Positions 1 through 8,435 of a DNA stretch of 64,000 bases are shown here, piece by piece (position 1 is the first letter of the stretch; every line of letters starts with the position of its first letter). The DNA is from Phaeovibrio sulfidiphilus (GTDB taxonomy: Bacteria; Pseudomonadota; Alphaproteobacteria; Rhodospirillales; Rhodospirillaceae), in contig NZ_JACZHT010000003.1 in assembly GCF_014861485.1 (NCBI RefSeq), positions 62,001 through 126,000 on the forward strand, in the 5' to 3' direction. The notes below the pieces were generated by a model that worked only from the letters and a program-made list of their open reading frames with translations, made no database searches and had not been told where the DNA came from. Both the position numbers and the translations under genes were made by a program.

Positions 1-1
1 C

Positions 2-1906
2 GACCCCGCGCCTTCGGCAGCCCCGGCGGCTGACACGGGCCCGAAGGCTGCCAGGGCCCCATCGGCTCCCGCCAAAATTGCTCCGGCCACAGGGGCTCCG
101 GCAGCAGACCCGGCTGTGGCCGTTACCGGAGCGGCAGGGCCCGCCGCCACTACTCCCGCCGCCACTCCCGCCCTCGCCGCTCCCGGCGGCACTCCCGCCC
201 CCGCGGAAACCCGGACCGGCACCCTGGTCCCCACGGACAGCCTGGTCCCGTTCGCCCTGCCGGCGAGCGTGCCGTCCTCCTGGATCGTCTCCGCCAGCAT
301 TCTGGTCCTGTGCCTGCTTGGGGTGGGGCTGTCCCTTCTTGTGTCCCACCGGCGCGCCCGGACGAAAGCCCTGCAACACAGCCGCAAGGATACAGAGGAC
401 TTGCGGGAACTGCTGGCGACCTGCCCGGACGGGCTGTTCCTGTGGCGATCAGAGGGAGGCACCGCAGGCCCCGGGAAAACCCCGGGCACGCTCACGGCCG
501 GAGGCGGGACAACCCACTGCTCGCGCCGCCTTGCGGTGCTTCTGGACCTGGCCGCGGGGGAGCAGGCCTCCTTTAAGGATATTCTGGAACATTTTTCCGA
601 AGACGACGCCCGGGCGCTGAAAACTGCCTTCGAGGCGGTGCGCTCCGACGCCAGAACCTTTACCCTCGAGCTGGGGGACACCCTCAGCGGGCGGCGGATC
701 CGCATCACGGGGCAGCCCGTGGGCACCATGCGCACGAAGCCCTATGACGCGGTGCTCTGGATGCGGGACATCACCCGGGAGGAAACCTCGCGGGAGCGGC
801 AGAACGCCTCCCTGGCCTCGCTTGGGGAGGAGCGCGACCGGCTGCGGGGCATGCTGGACGCGCTCGCGACACCGGTGTGGGCCCGCAACGAGGAACTCCT
901 GCTGACCGAGTGCAACGCGGCCTTTGTGCGGGCGCTCGACGTGCCCGGACGCACCCAGGCCCTGGCCAGCCGCCGCGAACTGGTGGACGGCACCGCCGCC
1001 CTGGAGCTGCGGGCCCTGGCCGCCGGATCCCGCGCACGCATGGCCCCGGCCCGGGGACGCTTCCACGCGGTGGTCGAGGGCGAGCGGCGCCTGTTCGAGG
1101 TCACCGAGCGCCCCGTGGGTGTCGGAACCCTCCACCGGACCACCGTGGGCCAGGCCATTGACATCTCGGCCATCGAGGAGGTCGAGGACCGGCTGGAAAA
1201 CGAGATCGACACCAACGCCGCCGTGCTGGAGCGGCTGACCTCCGGCGTGGCCTTCTTTTCCGCCGACACCCAGCTGCGCTTCTTCAACCGGGCCTGGGCG
1301 CGGCTGTGGAAGCTCGATCCGCGCTGGCTGGAGACGGGCCCGGACTACGGCGACGTCCTCGAGCGCCTGCGCGAAGGCCGCAGGCTCCCCGAGGTGGCGG
1401 ACTTCCCGGCCTACAAGGCGGGCGAGATCGCGTTCTTCACCCGGATGATGAGCCCCAAGGAGGAGATCCTCCACCTGCCCGACGGGGCCACCTTGCGCCG
1501 GGTCGTGGCCGCCCACCCCCTGGGCGGACTGATCATCACCACCGAGGACGTGACCGACAGCCTGGCCAAGGAGCGGGCCTACTCCCAGATCAGCACGATT
1601 TTCGGCGAGACCATCGGCCACCTGCGCGAGGGCGTGGCCCTGTTCGACGCCAACGGGGTTCTGCATCAGGCCAGCCCCGCGTTCGGGCTGTTCCTGGAAA
1701 TCGGATCCCCCCTGCCGCCCCTGACCATCATGAGCTTCCTGGAGCGCATGCTGCGGGAAATCCGCTCGGGGGCGGATGCGGCCATGCTGCGCGACCACCT
1801 GAACGCCCGCTCCGGGGATGCCTCCCTGATGCTGCGCAGCGGGCGCATCGTGAACTACCAGGTGGTGCCCCTGTCCGACGGGGGCTGGATGATGCTGGTG
1901 GAGTGA
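2..1906 (+). CDS. Membrane PAS-repeat protein, DivL-like, no kinase domain (5' partial)
   Basis: The reading frame is open from the window edge, so the true start is probably upstream; the GTG at 116 is more likely an internal valine. A roughly 80-residue Ala/Pro-rich N-terminus precedes one membrane segment (SWIVSASILVLCLLGVG). About four PAS-like modules follow, each closed by a DIT/DIS/DVTD-type linker (DITREETSRER, DISAIEEVED, EDVTDSLAKERAYS). This order, including the HLPDGATLRRV region, resembles the PAS part of Rhodospirillales DivL-like sensor kinases, which then continue into HisKA and HATPase domains. Here the protein stops at WMMLVE-TGA and a 7-bp repeat begins 7 bases later; no H-box or ATPase motif occurs downstream. 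It could be a truncated kinase or a stand-alone PAS regulator. The DivL link is inference from domain pattern; CckA, the partner of DivL in Caulobacter, is encoded at 27.3-30.1 kb. Confidence 0.75.
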   Translation, partial: DPAPSAAPAADTGPKAARAPSAPAKIAPATGAPAADPAVAVTGAAGPAATTPAATPALAAPGGTPAPAETRTGTLVPTDSLVPFALPASVPSSWIVSASILVLCLLGVGLSLLVSHRRARTKALQHSRKDTEDLRELLATCPDGLFLWRSEGGTAGPGKTPGTLTAGGGTTHCSRRLAVLLDLAAGEQASFKDILEHFSEDDARALKTAFEAVRSDARTFTLELGDTLSGRRIRITGQPVGTMRTKPYDAVLWMRDITREETSRERQNASLASLGEERDRLRGMLDALATPVWARNEELLLTECNAAFVRALDVPGRTQALASRRELVDGTAALELRALAAGSRARMAPARGRFHAVVEGERRLFEVTERPVGVGTLHRTTVGQAIDISAIEEVEDRLENEIDTNAAVLERLTSGVAFFSADTQLRFFNRAWARLWKLDPRWLETGPDYGDVLERLREGRRLPEVADFPAYKAGEIAFFTRMMSPKEEILHLPDGATLRRVVAAHPLGGLIITTEDVTDSLAKERAYSQISTIFGETIGHLREGVALFDANGVLHQASPAFGLFLEIGSPLPPLTIMSFLERMLREIRSGADAAMLRDHLNARSGDASLMLRSGRIVNYQVVPLSDGGWMMLVE

Positions 1907-1913
1907 GGGCTGA

Positions 1914-1969
1914 ACAGGGGACAGGGGACAGGGGACAGGGGACAGGGGACAGGGGACAGGGGACAGAGG
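1914..1969 (+). repeat. 7-bp tandem repeat (ACAGGGG)
   Basis: Seven perfect copies of ACAGGGG run from 1914 to 1962, then one variant copy, then degenerate GGGACAG pieces to about 2036. The array starts 7 bases after the stop codon of the PAS protein. Confidence 0.95.
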
Positions 1970-2103
1970 ACAAGAGGACAGGGAACCACAGGGGACGGGG
2001 AACCAGGGGACAGGGACAGGGGACAGGTAGCGAGCGACCAGGGGACCGGAGGGCAAGGGGGCGGCCCCCGCCTTGCCGCACCACCCCACCGTGCCACCCC
2101 ATT

Positions 2104-2303
2104 GCCATTCCCATACCCTTCCGCCTGTGCAGCTCCGCACCGGGCACGCATCCTGCCAGGTCCCCTTCCGCCCGCCGCCTGGAAACGCCATTCCCCACAC
2201 CCTTCCCCTTCCGCTCGCCGTCCCCAACGCCATTCCCATACCCGTCCCCCTGTGCGGCTCCGCACCGGGCATGCACCCTGCAGTCCCCTTCCGCCCGCCA
2301 CCT
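2104..2303 (+). repeat. Imperfect direct repeat, 125-bp period
   Basis: About 75 bases starting GCCATTCCCATACCC at 2104 recur at 2229 with few changes; both contain CTCCGCACCGGGCA. Shorter CGCCATTCCCCA pieces recur near 2189, 2349 and 2387. The strand is strongly C-biased and none of the frames through it looks coding. It occupies the centre of the 947-base gap between the PAS protein and shc. Confidence 0.85.
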
Positions 2304-2568
2304 TCCCGCCACACCATTCCCCTTCCCGCTCCTCCCGCCGCCGGCAACGCCATTCCCCATCCCCTTCCGCCCGCCGCTGGCGACGCCATCCCCCACACCC
2401 GTCCCCCGCCGCAGTCCTGTCCGTTTCCCGCCGGATACCCCCCGCGACCACCCCCAATCCTGGGCCCGGCCCAAACGGAAACGCGTTTTTCCCCCGCCCC
2501 TCAACGATCAATTGTTGCAAAAATGTCTCAGTGGACCAATTTTATGCTGCACTGCACCAGCGGCTCAC

Positions 2569-2598
2569 TTGACTTGCGGGACGGTTTTTTTCCATACG
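2569..2598 (+). promoter_or_regulatory. Possible promoter for shc
   Basis: TTGACT at 2569-2574 is followed after 17-18 bases by CCATAC/CATACG. The -10 is poor and the leader to the start at 2854 would be about 250 bases. The rest of 1907-2853 holds only the two repeat blocks and an AT-richer patch near 2510-2550. Confidence 0.3.
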
Positions 2599-2853
2599 TA
2601 AGTCTGCTTTGTATGGCGACCGCCCGGTCGCTCCCGGATCCGGACATCCGGACCAGCCCGCGATCCAGTGCCACGCGGGTCTTTCCGAGCCTGTGCGCCG
2701 CATGGATTTCCCTGCACGACGGTTTCACGCGGGCTCGCCCGTGATCCCGACCTGCACGGCGATCCGTGCCGTCTCCCGGAAGGTCTGCCGGACCAGATCG
2801 TGCCCGACCCGTGTGCGGTCCGGCCCAAACCGAAAGAAGAGTGTGTGAAAAAA

Positions 2854-4905
2854 ATGGAATGGATTGGAGCTACAGGAGAGGGCAAGGCCCTCAAAAACCC
2901 GGCGGTTTCCGCCCGGAGCGCTTCCGGTGCGCCTGGCGCGCACGCGGCCGGACAGTCCAGCGGCACGGGCGTGGATGACGCCCGTCTGGACTCTGTGATC
3001 GACGAGGCCTCGCGCTGGCTGCTCGACCAGCAGAAGTCCGACGGCCATTGGGTCTTTGAGCTGGAGGCCGATGCCACCATCCCCTCCGAGTACATTCTTC
3101 TCAACCACCACCTGAACGAGGGGATCGACCCCGCCCAGGAGGCCCGGATCGGAAACTATCTGCGCGCCATCCAGGGCGATCACGGCGGCTGGCCCCTGTA
3201 CTACGACGGCGACTTCAACATGTCCGCCTCGGTCAAGGCCTACTATGCCCTGAAGCTGATCGGCGACGACATCAACGCGCCCCACATGGTTCGCGCCCGC
3301 GAGGCGATCCTGAAGCACGGCGGGGCCGAGAAGTCCAACGTCTTCACCCGCATGACGCTGGCCATGTTCCAGCAGGTTCCCTGGAAGGCCTGCCCCTCGA
3401 CGCCGGTCGAGGTGGTCCTGCTGCCGAAGTGGGCGCCCTTCCACATGAGCAAGGTGGCCTACTGGTCCCGGACGGTCATGGCGCCCCTGATGATCCTGTG
3501 CACCCGCAAGGCGAAGGCGGTCAACCCGACGGGCATCGGCGTGCGGGAGCTTTTCCGCGAGGATCCCTGGACCCTCCGCAAGTGGATGACCAACGCCACC
3601 GGCCACTGGATGGGCGGGGCCCTGATCCAGTTTGACAAGGTTCTGCGCACGGCCGAGCCGCTGTTGCACCGGCTGTTCCAGAAGAAGGCCGAGAAGTGGT
3701 GCCTCGACTTCATCGAGGAGCGCCTGAACGGCCGCGACGGCCTGGGCGGGATCTACCCGGCCATTGCCAACACCCTGATGGCCTACCACGAGCTGGGCCT
3801 GCCCAAGGACCATCCGAACTACCGGATCGCCCGCGAGGCCGTGGACCTGCTGTGCGTGCGCCACGGGGACATCGAGTACGTTCAGCCGTGTCTCTCGCCG
3901 GTCTGGGACACGTGCCTGTCCTCCCACGCCCTTCAGGAGGCGGGACTGTCCGGCAAGGACGAGCCCATCCGCAAGGCCAACGAGTGGCTGCGCGAGCGCC
4001 AGATCCTGGATGTGCGCGGAGACTGGATCTCGCGCCGCCCGGACGTGGTCCCCGGCGGCTGGGCCTTCCAGTACCGCAACGACCACTACCCGGACGTGGA
4101 CGACACCGCCGTGGTGGTCATGGCCATGGACCGCTCGAAAGAGGGCGCGGTCAACGACGAGTCCATCCGCCGCGCCGAGGACTGGATCATCGGCATGCAG
4201 TCGTCCGACGGCGGCTGGGGTGCGTTCGAGCCCGAGAACACCCACTACTTCCTGAACTACATTCCCTTTGCCGACCACGGCGCGCTTCTGGACCCGCCGA
4301 CGGTGGACGTCTCGGCCCGCTGCGTGGGCATGCTGGTCCAGCTGGGCAAGATGCGCAACGACCCGGACGCCCGCAACGAGGCGGCAATCCGGAAGGGGCT
4401 GGACTACATCTTCTCCCACCAGGAGGAGGACGGGTCCTGGTTCGGCCGCTGGGGCACGAACTACCTCTACGGCACCTGGTCGGCGCTGAACGCGCTGCAC
4501 GCCGCCGGGGTGGACAAGAACGATCCGCGCGTGCGCAAGGCCGTGGACTACATCAAGGGGCGCCAGCAGCCGGACGGCGGCTGGGGCGAGGACTGCGCGT
4601 CCTACTGGGAGGAGCGCAAGGCCGAGGTCAAGGCCTCCACCCCCACCCAGACGGCCTGGGCCCTCATGGGGCTGATGGCGGCGGGCGAGGTCCACTCCCC
4701 CGAGGCGGAGCGTGGCGTCAACTACCTGTTGAACGCACCGCGCAACGGCGGAAAGTGGGACGAGCTCTACTACAACGCCGTCGGATTCCCGCGCTTCTTC
4801 TACCTGCGCTACTACGGCTATCCGGCGTTCTTCCCGCTCTGGGCCCTTGCACGCTACCGCAACCAGACCCGCGGCGCCGTGCTTCAGCCCTTCTGCGGCA
4901 TGTAG
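2854..4905 (+). CDS. shc: Squalene-hopene cyclase
   Basis: Cyclises squalene to hopene/hopanol, the first committed step of hopanoid synthesis, at the inner membrane. The 683-residue product matches the family length of about 650-690. The catalytic acid motif DVDD is at residues 414-417 (VDDTAVVVM follows), and repeated QW motifs of the type Q-x-x-DGGWG are seen (QSSDGGWGAFEP, QQPDGGWGEDC). The C-terminal YYNAVGFPRFFYLRYYGY signature is also present. The ATG at 2854 is preceded by AAGAAGAG about 12 bases upstream; a GTG at 2845 is a close alternative. The frame stays open further upstream but that part lacks family character. It lies 486 bases before hpnG on the same strand, as in hopanoid clusters, yet terminators separate them here. 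The hpnC/D/E squalene-synthesis genes are not in this window. Confidence 0.97.
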   Translation: MEWIGATGEGKALKNPAVSARSASGAPGAHAAGQSSGTGVDDARLDSVIDEASRWLLDQQKSDGHWVFELEADATIPSEYILLNHHLNEGIDPAQEARIGNYLRAIQGDHGGWPLYYDGDFNMSASVKAYYALKLIGDDINAPHMVRAREAILKHGGAEKSNVFTRMTLAMFQQVPWKACPSTPVEVVLLPKWAPFHMSKVAYWSRTVMAPLMILCTRKAKAVNPTGIGVRELFREDPWTLRKWMTNATGHWMGGALIQFDKVLRTAEPLLHRLFQKKAEKWCLDFIEERLNGRDGLGGIYPAIANTLMAYHELGLPKDHPNYRIAREAVDLLCVRHGDIEYVQPCLSPVWDTCLSSHALQEAGLSGKDEPIRKANEWLRERQILDVRGDWISRRPDVVPGGWAFQYRNDHYPDVDDTAVVVMAMDRSKEGAVNDESIRRAEDWIIGMQSSDGGWGAFEPENTHYFLNYIPFADHGALLDPPTVDVSARCVGMLVQLGKMRNDPDARNEAAIRKGLDYIFSHQEEDGSWFGRWGTNYLYGTWSALNALHAAGVDKNDPRVRKAVDYIKGRQQPDGGWGEDCASYWEERKAEVKASTPTQTAWALMGLMAAGEVHSPEAERGVNYLLNAPRNGGKWDELYYNAVGFPRFFYLRYYGYPAFFPLWALARYRNQTRGAVLQPFCGM

Positions 4906-5096
4906 GACCACGCGACGGCCTGCCGTCCGGGATCCATATCAGGAACCGGCGGCAGGGACCGGCGGCACACGCCCTCGGCAAGGACCGACGGCAGGGACCG
5001 GGGTCCGGCGCCCCATGGCAGAGCCCGTTACCGGGGGCACACACCAGAGGCGCCCCGGGGCCGGGTACACGGGCGGTCCCGACCGGCAGACAGCCC

Positions 5097-5128
5097 GCGG
5101 GGGGAGGCAACTCTCCCCGCTTTTTTTT
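5097..5128 (+). terminator. Rho-independent terminator after shc
   Basis: A GC-rich stem, GCGGGG-(G)-GAG pairing with CTCCCCGC (5113-5120), is followed by eight T. The rest of 4906-5391 shows only a repeated GGCAGGGACCGG (near 4951 and 4991) and no gene. Confidence 0.8.
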
Positions 5129-5298
5129 CGGTCCGCAACACGGATGCGTCCCGCCGGACCGCGCCTGTGTTTCCCGCCCGACAGGACGCGCGTCCGTGCC
5201 CCCCTGGCGTGCAGCACCCCGCGTTCACCCGCCCAATCACGCTGCGTTTGCGGGCCTTCTGTGGGTGCCCCGGGCCTTCACCCCCGCTCCCGCAATGG

Positions 5299-5327
5299 GC
5301 GAGGGTGATTATGTCCTCGCTTTTTTT
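5299..5327 (+). terminator. Second terminator or attenuator, upstream of hpnG
   Basis: Perfect stem GCGAGG (5299-5304) / CCTCGC (5315-5320) with a 10-base loop, followed by seven T. It ends 64 bases before the hpnG start, so it either backs up the terminator at 5097 or attenuates hpnG. Confidence 0.75.
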
Positions 5328-5391
5328 CCGCGACTGGCGCAGACTTCCTGTCCAGTCCGGCGTTCGTCCGGCGTATCCCACAGGTGAGGTC

Positions 5392-6042
5392 ATGATTCCC
5401 GGATTTGTTTGTGGTCTGGAAAGAGAGGCAGCGCTGCTGCCCGCCGGCTCCAGGGTTCTGTGTCTTGGCCCGGGCCCCCGGAAAGCCAAAAAAGCCGCCC
5501 ACAGGCTGCTGGTCAAGGGCTGCGACGCCCTGGTGAGTTTCGGAACGGCGGCCGGTCTGGCTCCGGGTCTTGCGCCCGGAACCCTGCTGCTGCCCGAGCG
5601 CATTGTCTGGCAGGGCGGCGAGGCGGAAACGGATCCCCGGCTGCTGGAGAGCCTGCTCCCCCCCGAGTTGAGAGAGCGCGCCGAGCGCGGCATCCTCTAC
5701 GGCGTGGACGAGCCCCTTTTCGGGCCGTCGGACAAGAATTCCCTCTTCGAGTCCAGCCGGGCGGTGGCCGCCGACATGGAAAGCCACGCCATTGCGGTGG
5801 AGGCCCAGGCCTGCGCCGTCCCCTTCTGTGTGATCCGGGCCGTTGCGGACCCGGCCGGGCGCTCGGTCCCCCCCTGGATCATGGGCGGCGTGGACAAGCA
5901 CGGACGAACCCGGGTCATGCCCCTGCTGAAGGCTCTGGCCGTATCCCCGCCCCGCGTGGCGCCGGTCATCCGCCTGGCACGCGATGCCTTCGCGGCGGAA
6001 AAGACCCTGCGCACGGCGCTTGCCGGCTCCAGACAGGGCTGA
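5392..6042 (+). CDS. hpnG: Hopanoid-associated phosphorylase / adenosylhopane nucleosidase
   Basis: The 216-residue product belongs to the purine-nucleoside phosphorylase fold. HpnG releases adenine from adenosylhopane so that ribosylhopane and extended hopanoids can be made. Seen here: an N-terminal GFVCGLEREAALL segment, the CLGPGPRKA loop, the LVSFGTAAGLAPGLAPG glycine-rich stretch, and the AVAADMESHAIA segment with the Met-Glu typical of nucleoside-binding sites in this family. The ATG at 5392 follows AGGTGAGGT by 1-7 bases. Upstream shc supports the pathway assignment. The usual partner hpnH is not seen next to it; the next gene is on the other strand. Confidence 0.9.
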   Translation: MIPGFVCGLEREAALLPAGSRVLCLGPGPRKAKKAAHRLLVKGCDALVSFGTAAGLAPGLAPGTLLLPERIVWQGGEAETDPRLLESLLPPELRERAERGILYGVDEPLFGPSDKNSLFESSRAVAADMESHAIAVEAQACAVPFCVIRAVADPAGRSVPPWIMGGVDKHGRTRVMPLLKALAVSPPRVAPVIRLARDAFAAEKTLRTALAGSRQG

Positions 6043-6300
6043 CGACCGCACACCGGAACCTCAGCACACCCGATGGACAGAACGCCGCCCCTGTACGGTC
6101 GCCCACCGTGCGGGGCGAGGCCTGTCCGGCCCGCTCCGGGAACGGCGAAGCCGGGCAGTGGCGCCCCCGGGGAGGCTCGCAGCATCGTGTGATGAAGGGG
6201 TTCGGCGACCGGTGCGAGACCGGAAACCGCCGCCAGGACCAGACCCGGCGCCCCCTGCAAGGGCGCACAGGCCCGCCGGTGTCAGGAAATAGCCCGGGCC

Positions 6301-6864
6301 TCAGCCCCGGGCGGCCGCGTCCAGGTAGTTGGCGGCCAGCGCCGCATAGTTGCGCGCGGAGTCCAGGAAACCGTCCATTTCCGCCGGGCGCAGGGGCCTC
6401 TTCTCGGAGGCGGGACATCCGGCCCACAGCGTCCCCGCGGTGATGCGCTTGCCCGGCGAGGCAAGGGCTCCGGCGGCCAGCATGGCCTTTTCCTCGACCA
6501 CGACCTGATCCAGCACCACGGCGCCCATGCCCACGAAGCTGGCGTTCTCCAGCGTGCAGGCATGAAGAACCGCCCGGTGCCCGATGGTCACATCGTCCCC
6601 GATGGTTGTTCCCCAACCGCCGGCGGTCACGTGCACCACGGTTCCGTCCTGGATGTTGGAGCGCGCACCGACGCGGATCACGTTCACGTCGCCGCGCAGG
6701 ACGCAGCCGAACCAGACGCTCGATCCGGGACCAATCTCCACGTCGCCCGCCACCACGGCCCCGGGGGCAATAAAGACACCCTCGGCAATCTTCGGCCAGA
6801 TGCCGTTGAAGGGCAGGATATGCGCCCCCGGGAACCGGCGGGCCATCTCGTTCGCTGTCGTCAT
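6301..6864 (-). CDS. Gamma-class carbonic anhydrase family protein
   Basis: A 187-residue left-handed beta-helix (hexapeptide-repeat) protein. The repeated I/V-G-x-x-x pattern is clear (VVAGDVEIGPGSSVWFG, VLRGDVNVIRVGARSNIQD). The histidines expected for a trimer-interface metal site are present (VVHVTAGG, TIGHRAVLH). A Gln/Asp pair in SNIQDGTVVH also fits the YrdA/PaaY/CaiE branch. Carbonic anhydrase activity is known for some relatives but not all, so only the family is claimed. The start was chosen at MTTANEM because GGAGGA lies just upstream and the residues before it do not fit the fold. It is convergent with hpnG and runs parallel to dcd, 106 bases downstream of it. Confidence 0.88.
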   Translation of the reverse strand: MTTANEMARRFPGAHILPFNGIWPKIAEGVFIAPGAVVAGDVEIGPGSSVWFGCVLRGDVNVIRVGARSNIQDGTVVHVTAGGWGTTIGDDVTIGHRAVLHACTLENASFVGMGAVVLDQVVVEEKAMLAAGALASPGKRITAGTLWAGCPASEKRPLRPAEMDGFLDSARNYAALAANYLDAAARG

Positions 6865-6970
6865 GATTTCCTCCGGAAAGACGGAACCCGGGCAGCCGCC
6901 CGCCTCGGGAACAGCGCCCCGGGCTGGCCACACCCTCCGTGTGCGAGGGGACGGGATCGTCCCCCGGGGA

Positions 6971-7594
6971 TCAGGCGGCGCCTGTGTCCGTATCGGAGCC
7001 GCACCCGTCCTGCCGGTCGCGGGTGATGCGCGAGGGGATGGGAGAGTGCTGGTCCTTGTACTTGGACGAGGGCGCGCTGGAATAGGGCTTGGAGGTCGGC
7101 GTCTTCACGACCTCGAAGGACAGGGCGCAGATCCGCATGCCGGGCCTCAGCATCAGGGGAAGCGGGCCGCAGTTGAAGAACTCGAGGGTGATCCGACCGT
7201 TCCAGCCCGGATCGATGGTGTGGGCGGTGGCATGAACCATCAGCCCCACCCGTGCCAGGGACGAGCGGCCGTCCAGGCGCCCGGCAAGGCCCGCGGACAG
7301 GCGCACCCTCTGGCGCGTGATCCCGAGCGCGAACCCTCCCGGGTTCAGGACGAAGGCCTCCCCCTCGGGAACCACCAGATCATCCATGATCCGGTCGAAG
7401 TCAATGGCCGGCCCACCCGTTCCCGGCGGGGCCAGGTCAATGGCTCCGGTGAAGGTGGAGCGGAACACGCGAAAATGGTCACCCAGCGCAAGATCCACAG
7501 ATACCGCGCCGATTCCCTCCGGGGGAACCGGGGGATCGATCTCGATCTGCCCGCTTTCCAGCGCCTCGAGGATATCCGTATCCGAATACTTCAT
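6971..7594 (-). CDS. dcd: dCTP deaminase
   Basis: Deaminates dCTP to dUTP, feeding dTMP synthesis; a cytosolic trimer. The 207-residue protein is a little longer than E. coli Dcd (193). Visible family motifs are the substrate-binding segment GRSSLARVGL, the conserved HATAHTIDPGW, and the catalytic Glu in RITLEFFNCG. The C-terminus ends in a polar tail (SSKYKDQHSPIPSRI) as in other Dcd proteins, extended by about 14 residues. Start MKYSDTDILEAL matches the family N-terminus; the ribosome site (GGAAAGA) is weak. It is divergent from cheW across a 258-base, partly AT-rich gap (7728-7795) that probably holds both promoters, though no convincing -35/-10 pair was found. Confidence 0.95.
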   Translation of the reverse strand: MKYSDTDILEALESGQIEIDPPVPPEGIGAVSVDLALGDHFRVFRSTFTGAIDLAPPGTGGPAIDFDRIMDDLVVPEGEAFVLNPGGFALGITRQRVRLSAGLAGRLDGRSSLARVGLMVHATAHTIDPGWNGRITLEFFNCGPLPLMLRPGMRICALSFEVVKTPTSKPYSSAPSSKYKDQHSPIPSRITRDRQDGCGSDTDTGAA

Positions 7595-7852
7595 AGCGTG
7601 ATCTTTCCATCGCCTTGTCGTTGTACCGGAACGGCTTACCACAAACCCGGGCTCTCCGGAAGCCGATTCGGCCCGCCCCGCGGGTTCGGCCTGCCGTGGG
7701 GCCGCGACACCCGGACAGGTTTACCTGAAATTCATTGAAAGAAAAGGTCAAATTTGTTAAGAAAAAAGGCATTATGATACGAACTCTGACTTGCCGGGAC
7801 TCTGAGAGACACGGTGGAACCGACCGTCGGGAACACAAGCAGGAACACGTCC

Positions 7853-8356
7853 ATGAATGAACTCACCAGCGTCAAGGACCAGAGCCGCGCCCTGGCCCCG
7901 AGCAGCCAGAACACAGCCCTGATGAAACCCGACGACCAGGTGTTCGTCACCTTCTACGTCCGCAACCAGCTGTTCGGCATCCCGGTGGAGCGTGTCCAGG
8001 ACATCCTCTCGCCGGAGAAAATCGCCAACATCCCCCTGTCGCCCCCCGAGGTCGCCGGGACGATCAACCTCCGGGGCCGGATTGTCACGGTCATCGATGT
8101 GGCCGCGCGCCTGGGCCTGCCCCCCAAGGAGGACCGGGAGAACGCCATGTGCGTCACCATCGAGAAGGGGAACGAGCTCTATTCCATGATGGCGGACACG
8201 GTCGGGAACGTCCTGACCCTGCCCCAGTCGGACATCGAGCCCAACCCCACCACCATGCTGGCCAACTGGCGCTCGGTGTCCGTGGGGGTCGTCCGTCTCC
8301 AGGGCGAGCTGATGCTCATTCTCGATGTGGACGCGCTCCTGAGCTTCGGCTGCTGA
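7853..8356 (+). CDS. cheW: CheW-like chemotaxis coupling protein
   Basis: CheW links transmembrane chemoreceptors to the CheA kinase. The 167-residue protein carries a single CheW domain after a roughly 30-residue polar N-terminus. Typical elements are VTFYVRNQLFGIPVERVQDIL, then TINLRGRIVTVIDVAARLGLP, and the closing GELMLILDVDALL. ATG 7853 has AGGA eight bases upstream; a GTG at 7814 in the same frame is a less likely start. No cheA, cheY or receptor gene adjoins it, so it may serve a receptor array encoded elsewhere. The cheZ gene at 44.6 kb is the other chemotaxis gene in this window. Confidence 0.9.
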   Translation: MNELTSVKDQSRALAPSSQNTALMKPDDQVFVTFYVRNQLFGIPVERVQDILSPEKIANIPLSPPEVAGTINLRGRIVTVIDVAARLGLPPKEDRENAMCVTIEKGNELYSMMADTVGNVLTLPQSDIEPNPTTMLANWRSVSVGVVRLQGELMLILDVDALLSFGC

Positions 8357-8378
8357 GGGCGCGCCTTCCTTTCCGGCC

Positions 8379-8402
8379 CGGGCCCCGGGCCCGGGCCTTT
8401 CG
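8379..8402 (+). terminator. GC-rich hairpin after cheW
   Basis: A self-complementary GGCCCGGGCC...GGCCCGGGCC block is followed by only three T. It could be a weak terminator between cheW and the next gene. Confidence 0.35.
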
Positions 8403-8435
8403 CACCTTCCGATCACTCCGTTCTGGGGACACGCT

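Noticed and set aside
116-118. GTG as the start of the PAS protein
   Set aside because: The frame is open to the window edge with continuous Ala/Pro-rich coding character, so an upstream start is more likely.
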